DNA from: Gigaspora margarita
Lineage: Eukaryota > Glomeromycota > Glomeromycetes > Diversisporales > Gigasporaceae
Direction of reading: 5' to 3'
NCBI GenBank assembly: GCA_009809945.1
Contig: WTPW01000839.1
Location: 51,674-115,673 of the forward strand
DNA: 64,000 bases
In this document: positions 30,723 through 39,952 of the stretch, one piece after another
How positions within the stretch are numbered: position 1 is the stretch's first letter
How the letters are laid out: each line of letters begins with the position of its first letter
Position numbers and translations under genes: made by a program
Notes under the pieces: generated by a model
Databases searched by the model: none
Seen by the model: only the letters and a program-made list of their open reading frames with translations
What the model was told of the DNA's origin: nothing

Positions 30723-31660
30723 GTCATATACTAAACTAAGGGTGTTCTCAAGCAGCACACTCAGTGTAATTAACCAGTGATTGTGACAGTGCGCAAATAT
30801 TATAGCAATATTTAATAAGACCACAGTCGAAACCAATAATATAAATAGTAATATAGTTGAATTGTTCTCGTGTATCTCCCTCGACATGATTAATTTATTA
30901 TCGAGTTGCTACTCACGTATTAAAATTAGTTGAATATTGTACATTTGATGCTTGAACAAAACACCTTTATTATTATTAGCACTTAATGATAATTGTCATT
31001 ACACGAAAAATGAAAATGATAGATCAACAAAAGGATAAGTACAACTTACAACAATTCTAAATTCTGTTTCTTTTTTAGAATTTACAACAAATGAATTAAA
31101 ACCAAATCGTTCTTTTTTTTTTGTTTGCGGTAAAAATTTTTAGCGTAGCAAGATAGTAATTCATCGATGTTTATTGATCCATAAGGATAATGTAATGGTA
31201 AAAAGAGTGAAATATAGATATACTTGAACAATTATTTTTTTAAGTCAGTTAATGAAAATTTCAGCCAATAAGCGTGGCTCTATGAAAAAGAAAGGACATC
31301 TTGACTTCCATTTGTTAATTGGAATAATAAATACTCTTGATCAAATAAATGATTTCCTGCTAATTAAATTGTTCTCTTTGACATATTAAACTATCATCAC
31401 ATGTTTATTCAATTGGAATATTAAAAACAACCAATTCGGTAAACTATTTTTACTAATTAAATATATTCAATCTATTTTCGATTAATTGACTAAGTCATTT
31501 AAGAACACCCTAAAACTAATAAAATTAATAAATTAAATTGTAAAATTCATGAATTTCAATAGATTATATACTTAAATTAATGGATTTATCATACCCACTT
31601 AAATTAATATACTTCTTCATATCTAAATTAATGGTGCTGATATAAAGCAAAAACTCAATA
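30723..31660. other. Gene-free interval of less repetitive character
   Basis: I see no coding frame and no clear repeat. Composition is slightly more complex than the repeats, so single-copy intergenic DNA is possible. Confidence 0.35.
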
Positions 31661-31661
31661 G

Positions 31662-32235
31662 ATAGTGCTAATAACAAAGATCATAACAAAAAGTACAAAA
31701 TGCTCAACCTGTTTACTGAAGTTTGAAGAACCAGTACAAAAAAGGTGGCTTGCTATAAACGTTGTTGACCAACAAGTATCGCTCCTAATGTGATTTGATA
31801 TTAATTTTTTGATACTCAATTGCTATGATATATCAGGATAAGGACCTCAATTTGTGTTGCTCAATTGCTACAATAGATCCAGATAAGGTCCTATATTAAT
31901 GCTTGCGTATCTTTTACTGATTCTAATAAGCATAATAGTAAAACAAAAACAAAAAAAAATTCAATAATTGTGTTGATAACAAAAATCCATAACAAAAAGT
32001 ATAAAAATACTTGAGCACTAATTCTATTTACTGAAGTTTTGAAAAGCCAGTGCAAAAAAGATAGATTGGTCCTATGATAAATCGCAATAAGAACCTCAGT
32101 TGGTGTTAATTGTATTAGAGTAGTTTTTATCGATTCTGTAGAGTATAGTGAAAAAAACAGAATAGTGTTGTCAATGAAGATTCATAAAAAATATAAAAAT
32201 ACTTGAATAATAACTAATCAGTACAAAAAAAAAGA
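31662..32235 (+). repeat. Three diverged tandem copies
   Basis: A unit beginning ATAACAAAAAGTAYAAAA, then ACTGAAGTTT, AAGCCAGTRCAAAAAAG and a GATAAGGACCTCAATTTGTG-like part, is repeated with starts near 31683, 31982 and 32180. Spacings are about 300 and 195 bp, and divergence is substantial. Confidence 0.55.
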
Positions 32236-33505
32236 TGATTAATGAAAGAAGTTGTTGAATGAAACGAAATTCCAGTAATATATATGATTGCTGAGCGAAA
32301 CCTGGGGGTTTCGTCTAATGAAATGCGAAACCCCATCTCATTAGCTAAAACTTCAAATAACAAAAAAGATACAACGCATTTTAAAAACTATAAGCTATAT
32401 TAATACAGTATAAATTAGAAATAGATTGCTATAACGCCATGCTGCAATCCATATTGTCAGACAAACTGAAGAAGATTAGCAAAGCTGGCCAAAACTGGTG
32501 CATCTTAAAAATATGTACCACACTGCCTTAACTACTATAAAGTACGTAACAAAAAAACAAATCCAGCCCCATCAATGTAACGATTTTGAAAAAGACACCT
32601 AAAAAAGCTGCGATGCCTAATCTGATAACGTCCCGTACTTGCAAACATGAAAAAAATATTAGATCAAATATTTGAAAAATCAAATACAGAAAATAAAGAT
32701 GGTATTATAGATGATTTTTAGTAAAATCATCTGAGCTGATTTGATAAAAATCTCATTTTCTTCATAATTGCGCACTAAGTTAAATGAAACTAAATAGAAA
32801 ACGTTTATGAACTTAAGTAACTTATTTTAAGCACATAAATCAATAAATTTTCATCATACTCAAACTTAACGTGAACATATGAGATAAATTATAAATAATT
32901 AAAAACCAGAATGACTTATTTTAAAATCTATAGGCTGGTAAATTTCCTTATTCACGAACTATATTAAAGAGATACTCATGAGCAAGTAATTAGTATCTAT
33001 GCGTATATATGTGCTAATATATCCAGATATAACATATTAAAATTTGATCAAAATTATGCAACAAACTTTCCTTGCGCTTCAAATCACAGATCGACCTTCT
33101 ATTTTCTTCATTTCGTTAAGAAAACTACTAAAAAGTTTCTTGAGACATCTTTACTGTATCAAATGACTAATTATTAAAATAAAATAAAACTCTTAAAAAT
33201 TACTTGCCGATTAAGTATGTACCAAATTTCTTAATTTGTATAATTAAGGATCTAATTTTGAACTTTAACAGCACAACCTCTACGCATTTGTTCTTTTGAT
33301 GGCGAATTATTACTATAATTTAATCTTTAATAAGTAATGTTTATTATTTTTGTCCCATACGTATAACTTTCACTTTTTAGCTAGTCGCGAAATCAAAATT
33401 GTTTTTATCATCAATAATAGTAACACGACTTTTTACGTGCAGTATTAGTATCAACTATACAGACGGTCCTGGGGTGTCAGATATGTGTGTGTAAAAATCG
33501 CATCT
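32236..33505. other. Gene-free interval with small hairpin and core-type repeat words
   Basis: A short inverted pair (GGGGGTTTCGTCTAATGAAA and GCGAAACCCCATCTCATTAG) lies at about 32300-32345. At 32760-32990 the CTTAAGTAACTTATTTTAAG and CAAACTTAACGTGAACAT words match the repeats at 29755-30455. No gene seen. Confidence 0.4.
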
Positions 33506-33516
33506 CAGATCTGAAC

Positions 33517-33944
33517 CAGAGACGATAATTTTCTGCGGTGATATATAGTCAATTCTGTTCGTGATAAAATAAATTTCTGCGTAATTCTGTGCTCCAAATT
33601 TATGAATTCTGTATTAATCCGTGCATTAATATTTATGATTTCCATGTTTGTTATAATAGAAAACTCAAATATTCTGCATCTGTTATTGTTTATTTTTCAG
33701 GTTATTTCGGCTGGACCATGCTCGTCTTTTAGGTTCGTTTATTTTCTACATCAGAACTTTTTGGACCGTATACTTTGGGATTGTTTACTTACTGTTTACC
33801 TATAAATCCTATATTCCGTTATATTTCTGTACCATATTCCTGCTTTCTGTGACAATTCTGTGCTACTTTTGACGCATTCCGTGTTTATCCAATGATTCTG
33901 TGATTCTGCGGCATTCTGTGAAATGCAGAAAATCATTGTCCCTG
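33517..33944. mobile_element. 428-bp hAT-like element, perfect 8-bp duplication
   Basis: It starts CAGAGACGATAATTTTCTGC and ends with the complement of CAGGGACAATGATTTTCTGC. The 8-bp ATCTGAAC is repeated exactly at 33509-33516 and 33945-33952. ATTCTGTG/CACAGAAT words recur through the interior in both halves. No transposase is encoded; the short open frame inside is incidental. Moderate TIR divergence points to an old insertion. Confidence 0.85.
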
Positions 33945-33952
33945 ATCTGAAC

Positions 33953-34744
33953 TCATAATAGTATTTCGAGCCGCAAAAATGCAGGAGTAGTAATACAAGG
34001 GGTGAACAATATATTGTGGGAATACTACCTAAGATGTTAATTCCTTTATTTACTTTTCTGATCCTGACCTGGAGTTGCTGGTGGTTACCATTTATGGGGG
34101 ACGTCTAAAGCCGTGTGCGGTCATATGTTTTTGACTTTTTGATTAGGGTTAGGGTAAGGGTTAGTCTGGGTCAAAGTTAGAGTATTCTATATAGTAAAAT
34201 TGCCTCTCCGACATTTTTTATTAATGCCCCAAGGTAGGTTTAGATGCTCGTTTCTTGTTTCTTTGACGCTTTTCACTTTTTTTTTACTTTATTTTCTTCA
34301 TCAGGCTGATCCGTGTTGATCAAAACAAACAATTTTATTGGCTCTATGTCACATGATGCACACAGCTTTAGACAACCCCCATTTATGGAAGGTGACCTTA
34401 ATTTGAACTTCCATTTGAATCTCATGTCATGGCATCGATTTTCATATGCTCCCGTTCCCTGTGAGCTGTGGTAACTTTCCCACAAAAAATTTTACCCCTC
34501 CCATGACTTTTATCCAACGCAACCCCTTAGGGTTAGGTGAGATTAGGGTGAAGACATGTTAGGGGGTAAACTCATTTATTAATGTTTTTGTGGAAAATCT
34601 ATGGGCGTTTTCCCTGTGGCGTTAGACTCGTGATTGCCCGGCCCCGATGAGTTTGTCCCACTGCTTAGCTATTTTTTCGATCTGTTGACTGTCAACTCAA
34701 AATTTGACATTTTTTTAAAATTTGGCATTGTTTTATATCATCTT
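33953..34744. repeat. GC-richer block with inverted repeat and TTAGGG-like runs
   Basis: CCATTTATGGGGGACGTCTAAA (about 34090) and GACAACCCCCATTTATGGAA (about 34372) form an inverted pair, together with flanking GTGTGCGGTCATATG and its CACATGATGCACAC counterpart. Telomere-like GGGTTAGGGTAAGGGTTAG (34146) and TTAGGGTTAGG (34528) lie within. No convincing gene; frames here are short. Confidence 0.5.
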
Positions 34745-35535
34745 GTAAAAGTTTTCTCAACGACCATGTGATTAAACTTAATAAAAAAAAATTATTCATT
34801 TTAATCCTATAAGCTTGTATAATTGAAATAAAGAAAGCTTTATTGGGTTTGACATGGTAGTTGTCAAGAAAACTTTATTTAAAATTTTCAAAAAGCATCG
34901 AAAATCTTAAGAAATTCAGAAATATATGGCTACGATCATGGTTTTAAATTTAAATGAAAATTTCTCGATAACTACTGGACCAAATTCGCTGAAATGTTGT
35001 TTTATTTTTAATTGTACAAGTCTGTAGAATTAAAATAAAAAAATTTATCAAATTTTGATTGATAAATATTGCTTGATAGTTGAAAATAAATATAGCCGCA
35101 GCTTCTTTTTACAGATGCCTAAATTTTAAACGAAAACCTCTTGGCACCTGACCAAATTCGACTAAATTTTTTTTTTATGAAAATTAAAAGTTAGATAGTT
35201 GTAAATAAGATAAATTTGTTTTTTTTTTAACTTTCAATCAATATTTCTCAACAAAGACCAATTAAAAAATTTGATAAAAATTTTTATATTAATTCTATAG
35301 ACTTGTACAATTAAAAAAAAAAAAATTTCATCAAATTTTGTCTAGTAGTTATCAAGAAATTTCATTTAAATTTAAAAATCATGATTATAGCAGTATTTCT
35401 GTATTTCTTTTAGATTCTGATGTTTTTTAAAAACTTGAAATAAAGTTTTCTCGATAATTACCAGGTCAAGCTTAATGAAAATTTTTTCATTTCAATTATA
35501 CAAATTATAGAACTAAAATCAATAATTTTTATTAA
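34745..35535. repeat. ~790-bp foldback with repeated internal module
   Basis: The left arm (34790-35130) and right arm (35180-35530) pair over about 340 bp (AAGCTTGTATAATTGAAAT, GTCAAGAAAACTTTATTT, TTTAAATTTAAATGAAAATT). Within each arm a module with TTCTCGATAACTACTGGACC, CAAATTCG and AATTGTACAAGTCTGTAGAA is itself repeated, so the structure contains palindromes at two scales. A fragment of the same module may occur near 39690-39760. Confidence 0.65.
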
Positions 35536-36028
35536 AATATAGATCATTATCATTCACGCATTCTCGTTATTGATGCAATTGAATAAAATAATAATTTTAA
35601 ATTGGTTTAATTTTTATTTATGCTTTTAAAATTGCCAAAACATAATATCGGTATTTAACACAATAAAAAAAAAGATAATTTAATTCAATTCAGCTATTGT
35701 TTTTTAAGAACAGTATGCTTCTGCCTTGTATTGTAATCAATTATTATATATTGATAAAGTTGCTATACTATGAAAAAAGAGTCTCAGCTCAATTAAATAA
35801 AGTTGCAGTTCAACAAAAGAGTGTCTCAGGGTCGACGAGGCATTAAAGGCGGACTTTCGAAATTTATAAATTAAATTTACTTATATACTTATTTTTACTT
35901 AATTATTCGACAATTCAAAAATTATATGCAATTTAGATTAATGTATGAACACGAAACAGATTAATAATAGCATTCTAAACACAATTAGAGGAAGATTAAT
36001 TTTAGAAAACTTAAATAGAAAGTAAATT
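35536..36028. other. Interval upstream of the kinase relic
   Basis: No feature is supported. If the relic once had an N-lobe it is not recognisable here. Confidence 0.35.
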
Positions 36029-36410
36029 GAAGCAACTCAGGGATTAGCACAAATACTTAAAGTATATGTTCGTTGCGATTTTCATAATGAAAATGTCTTG
36101 CAGCACAGCATTAATATTTGGAAGGAAAGATGAATTTGATTTAGAAAGTGTATTAATGATATATTGCGCCTGAAGTATTAAATAGATAATTGTACACAAA
36201 TATATTGATGCGTAGTTTCAGAATTATTTGGCTAAAATTTCTACTAGAAAAACCACCTCATTAACTATTGAAATATGTATTTGGTTACATCCAGAATTTG
36301 CTAAAATTACCTCTGAATTCTGTATCCAACTAGCAAATTAGTATATAGATACTAATCTTTCTCAAAAACTAAAAACATCCACATTCATTAATAAATTAAG
36401 TAGCTAGTAT
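36029..36410 (+). pseudogene. Protein kinase catalytic-domain relic
   Basis: The first frame reads EATQGLAQILKVYVRCDFHN then ENVLQHSI, matching the catalytic loop (HxDFHxxN; the Asp and Asn are kept, the His is replaced) of the tyrosine-kinase-like proteins common in Rhizophagus. A frame change then gives DEFDLESV and IAPEVLNR, the APE motif of subdomain VIII. Further on come LLEKPP and EICIWLHPEFAKITSEF, corresponding to the GKPPF and EICxGLRPEF segments. The DFG region is deleted, and several frameshifts and stops (for example after IAPEVLNR) make it non-functional. No N-lobe is seen. Family assignment rests on motif recognition. Confidence 0.7.
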
Positions 36411-37050
36411 TACATAATGCTATAAAAAATCTTTTCAATCTGCAGTTTTATTATTTCAATATTACTAGCAATAATGTGAAATAGTTCTCAAACTAAACTT
36501 ACGAGCACAGATATTTGATATAACTTTCAAAGAATAATTTCTAAAGCTATGGATTCAATATATTGCTGTATTGTTAATAAAGCAAGATGAAGAGAAAAGT
36601 TCAAGATTCAAATGTGAAAAAGAAAGTCTAGGACTAGTGTTGTTTTGGAAGAGCATGTGTAAGATACAAAATAGTATATAATAATAAATTCATTGTTATA
36701 AAATGGTTCGTAATTTATTTGTTAAAAACTACAACCCACTCTCGTTATATAAACATATATATTTGCATTATCTCACAAGTTTTATCCTTGCTAATTATAT
36801 TATTCCATTCCAACTAACCATACCTAAACTATACCTAAATTGAATCTTTATACAGGATGCAAGATCGCAAAAAAAAAATAAATAAATATATAAAAATGAA
36901 ATGAACATCTAAATATAGATGCAGATCCTTGGAACTTCACCCGACCGATATCTATTTAAACAAAAATAAACGAGTTCTCTACGATCAAGCAAAAATCGGT
37001 CTTCGAACCTAAAGATCTCCTGATTTTGCGCAAAACTAACTACTTTTATC

Positions 37051-37944
37051 TTAGTAGGTATTGTCTCCTCTGGTATCGGGTTCTTCTTCCTTAACCTCTA
37101 CACCATAAAGAAGATATAAAATATTTTCTTCGTCTGCACGTGAAAAGCGAATATCCACTAGATCTAATTTTTTTTCTTCATCTTCATTTCTGCTTATAAG
37201 ACCAACGCAATAAGCAAAAGGACAAACAAAACAAAAAAGAAATTTTATTTTATTTTCTCCAGTAAAACGGTCTTTTGCAAATTGGAGCACGAGACCAATA
37301 GCCGCACAGTATAGAAGGCCAACAATACCAAGACCAACAAGTATCCAATCCAAAACAGTTCCATTAGATTTTTTAGTAACAAAATTCAAAAAATCATATG
37401 CTGCAATAACAAAAAGAACAATACAACCAGCAAATAAGTAAATAGATTGAAAAAGTTCCAATTGTCTTAGTCCTGAATTCCTTTTTTTTAGATGTTTAAT
37501 CATTTTATACACCTTAGCTCTTAATTTAGATTGTACAATTAGAGTAGCAGATTCTGCAAGATCGAAATTAGGGCCTTTATCATCTTTTCCACCTTTCTCA
37601 ATATTAGAATCTGAACTGGAAGAAAAAAGTGATCTAAAAGCTGCAATAGCACCACCTCCAGAAACGATAAAACTACCAGCAGACACGGAAAGGCTTACAA
37701 CAGAATCTAAATTCACAACATTTTCCTTTAAAAATACCATAGCATAACCAATAATTATACATAAAATACTTAAACAAGCCGTAAATATATCTATCTTCTG
37801 GACTCTATCCTTAAGTTCAAGGGCTCGAGCATAATTTTTTTTCAAAATCATTAGAGCCATCTGAGCTTCTCTCGTTTCCTTATCAACTTTTTCTTTCTTA
37901 TCACCAAGTTCAGCCGTACCTTTCTTTTCTTGATCACCAAACAT
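37051..37944 (-). CDS. Hypothetical multi-pass membrane protein, 297 aa
   Basis: This is the one intact coding gene of the window. The start is the first ATG (37942-37944, context AAAATAATG); the in-frame stop TGA just upstream argues against an N-terminal extension with this frame. Residues 8-50 are charged and helical (a possible coiled coil), followed by hydrophobic segments at about 52-72, 83-103, 167-187, 200-221 and 234-250. A Ser/Gly/Lys-rich loop lies at 107-126 and an acidic C-terminal tail at 253-297. I do not recognise a family or motif. Its composition is more balanced than its surroundings, and it lacks stops over almost 300 codons in an AT-rich genome, so selection is likely. 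Function is unknown; a membrane location is inferred only from hydrophobicity. No intron is needed. Confidence 0.8.
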   Translation of the reverse strand: MFGDQEKKGTAELGDKKEKVDKETREAQMALMILKKNYARALELKDRVQKIDIFTACLSILCIIIGYAMVFLKENVVNLDSVVSLSVSAGSFIVSGGGAIAAFRSLFSSSSDSNIEKGGKDDKGPNFDLAESATLIVQSKLRAKVYKMIKHLKKRNSGLRQLELFQSIYLFAGCIVLFVIAAYDFLNFVTKKSNGTVLDWILVGLGIVGLLYCAAIGLVLQFAKDRFTGENKIKFLFCFVCPFAYCVGLISRNEDEEKKLDLVDIRFSRADEENILYLLYGVEVKEEEPDTRGDNTY

Positions 37945-38222
37945 TATTTTTTGAATTAAATTTAAATTTTCTATAGAGTTGGACTGTTTTGCTTGCAATC
38001 AAATTTTATAAAAAGCCAACTGATTTAAAATTTAAAATCTTATTAACTTTTGAAATTCAAATTCACACTTTAAATAGGTGTGTACGTACATACGAACGTA
38101 CTGTACGTAAGTATAACATTCATGCCACAGTGTTATGTTATCCTGTTCCAACCGGTTGGTTTGTGCTCATGTAAAACTGTTATCGGAGTCGGTTTATATA
38201 CAAATATGTTAATAAGGTAGCT
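37945..38222. promoter_or_regulatory. Upstream region of the membrane-protein gene
   Basis: This is the presumed promoter side of the minus-strand gene. It contains the word CGTACGTACATACGAACGTACTGTACG-like repeats of CGTAC/GTACG (38077-38108) but no recognisable core promoter. A short plus-strand frame here is not considered real. Confidence 0.3.
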
Positions 38223-38250
38223 GCGCGACGCTGTCACGCAAAACCAGGAA
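38215..38250 (-). mobile_element. Degenerate Helitron-type 3' end
   Basis: GGTAGCTGCGCGACGCTGTCACGC followed by AAAACCAGGAACGG matches the hairpin end family of 39514 and 55083. The CTAG terminus is changed to CTAC/CTTA, so this copy is degraded. (Hairpin at 38223-38239.). Confidence 0.4.
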
Positions 38251-38402
38251 CGGGAAAATTATTTAAGGATGGGTATAGTCTGGGGTTATTAAAAATTTTT
38301 TATCATACGGTATCATGCGCATTTTATATATAATGCGCATTAATGCGCATTTTTCCCATCTCTACATTGCATAGTCATATGTACGAATACACGTACATAT
38401 TA

Positions 38403-38593
38403 GGCCACGCAAAGTTAATTTTTCGTTTTGCATAACCTGGTGTTTCAAAATTCCGGTCGGCGGGTCGGATTCCGGAGAAAAACTTAAATGCCAAAATTGT
38501 AATAATTGGCACAATAGGAATTTAAAAAAAATTTTTTTTTTGAAAAATTGGGTCGGCGGGTTATGCAAAACGAAAAATTAACTTTGCGTGGCC
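38403..38593. mobile_element. 191-bp Harbinger-like MITE with perfect 35-bp TIRs
   Basis: Both ends are identical inverted repeats of 35 bp starting GGCCACGCAAAGTTAATTTT. The 3-bp TTA flanks both sides (38400-38402 and 38594-38596). TTA/TAA duplication and a GGC start are typical of PIF/Harbinger elements. GGTCGGCGGG occurs near both TIRs. The perfect TIR identity suggests recent insertion. No coding capacity; a frame across it is incidental. Confidence 0.85.
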
Positions 38594-38597
38594 TTAG

Positions 38598-38621
38598 TTT
38601 TTTTTTTTTTTTTTTTTTTTT
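38598..38621 (+). repeat. Poly(T) run
   Basis: A 24-base homopolymer T tract lies directly next to the Harbinger-like MITE. Confidence 0.95.
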
Positions 38622-38844
38622 ATCATATCAACAAGGCTTATAACAAATTGATTTTTTTGAATTACTTGAATTTCTGAATTTGGCATAGTGCTTACTATAT
38701 TTTTGTCAGCGATACAATTAAGTTATTGTTAAATGATCGGCGTATCTTAACATAATTTTTATGGAATTTGGGTTAAAAACCTGTATAACCTGCGGTCGTG
38801 ATTTTGCAACTCTTTCATTTTTTTTATCAAATTTTTAAAATATA

Positions 38845-38875
38845 CTAGCATTCTTGCACGTCCTTACGGACGTGC
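38845..38875 (-). mobile_element. Helitron-type 3' terminus, family 1
   Basis: On the minus strand, the perfect 8-bp-stem hairpin GCACGTCCGTAAGGACGTGC (38856-38875) is followed by AAGAATG and CTAG (38848-38845), then T. This is the canonical Helitron 3' end with insertion next to T. The element would extend to higher coordinates; no 5' TC end was identified. Confidence 0.65.
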
Positions 38876-38908
38876 AGTAAAAATAATTATTACTGTACCG
38901 TATTGCGA

Positions 38909-39370
38909 CCACCACATAAGTCATATTTTAGCGAATATTACTTAACCTTGATATTTGTGGCTTTTTGATTATTTGCGGTCACCACATGAGTCATATTTTA
39001 GTGAATATTACTTAGCCTTGATATTTGTGGCTCCTTGATTATTTATTCATGGGATTTACATCGCAATTAGACTTTTAACTGCGGAGAGATCAATTTATCT
39101 CGTGACAACATAAGGCAAATAAAAAACTCCAAATCCGGTTTTCTTGACAACATTCATGTTTGTGTGTATGCATATGCAAGCCAATCAGAATTTTAACGTG
39201 GGCACATCATAGAGATTTACCATTTTGCGGCCACCACATAAATCATATTTTAGCGAATATTACTTAGCTTTGATATTTGTGGCTTTTTGAGTATTTGCGG
39301 TCATCACATGAGTCATATTTAGTGAATATTACTTAGCCTTGATATTTGTGGCTCCTTGATTATTTATTCA
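38909..39370. repeat. Two pairs of ~68-bp tandem repeats inside the Helitron-like body
   Basis: Units beginning GCGACCACCACATAAGTCAT, with TTAGCGAATATTACTTAGCC and TTGATATTTGTGGCT, start at 38909, 38976, 39228 and 39297. The two pairs are separated by a unique segment (about 39050-39220). Copies are 90% or more alike by eye. Non-coding. Confidence 0.75.
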
Positions 39371-39513
39371 CGGGATTTACATAAATAAAATCCATGCAAC
39401 GCATATTCGTGATGTTTAAGTGCATAAATTCACGTTTTTACTGCGTTTAGTGCATTATCCAATTAGTTACGAGATTTTGTGGACGTACGCCATTAAAAAT
39501 GCCTCAGTAACCA

Positions 39514-39550
39514 CTAGATAGCTGCGCGACGTCATCGCGCAAAACCAGGA
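39514..39550 (-). mobile_element. Helitron-type 3' terminus, family 2
   Basis: On the minus strand the hairpin GCGCGATGACGTCGCGC (39540-39524) is followed by AGCTAT and CTAG (39517-39514), then T. The flank CCTGGTTTT is shared with four other copies in the window. Confidence 0.65.
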
Positions 39551-39919
39551 ACGGATTATGAACTGTATAATTGCAAAATAAATTCTAGTGACATTGTTTG
39601 AATGATGGCCAGAATTAAACTTAATTTGATCAAAATTCAAAATTACACTTTTGGGAGTTATATTGTATTTATACGGAAAGTCTAATTTAGAAATGTTGAA
39701 GAATTCCGATATATATGGCTATATTTTGTATCGAATTTAGATGAATCATTATTTTTCCGATTTATAATTTAACATAGTAAAAATGCTATTTAAAAAATTA
39801 TATTTATTTCGAAATACGTAAATTATTTGTTAATTTTGAAACTCCTCGATAAGTTCGAATTTTAATTAAAAAATAAATAAGAATTGTACATCACATATTT
39901 GATAATAAATAAATAATTG

Positions 39920-39952
<33 letters not shown>

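Noticed and set aside
33602..33805. 67-codon hydrophobic frame
   Set aside because: It lies wholly inside the hAT-like non-autonomous element at 33517-33944 and has no family signature.
37945..37998. N-terminal extension of the membrane protein from a TTG
   Set aside because: Nuclear genes start at ATG; the TTG is preceded immediately by an in-frame TGA, so the ATG at 37944 is preferred.
38362..38568. 68-codon minus-strand frame
   Set aside because: It overlaps the Harbinger-like MITE including its TIRs.
38909..39370. CRISPR array
   Set aside because: The 68-bp repeats are contiguous pairs without regular spacers, in a eukaryotic repeat context.
38223..39540. Rho-independent terminators or attenuators
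   Set aside because: The GC hairpins match Helitron 3' ends (hairpin, short spacer, CTAG, T) and the genome is eukaryotic.
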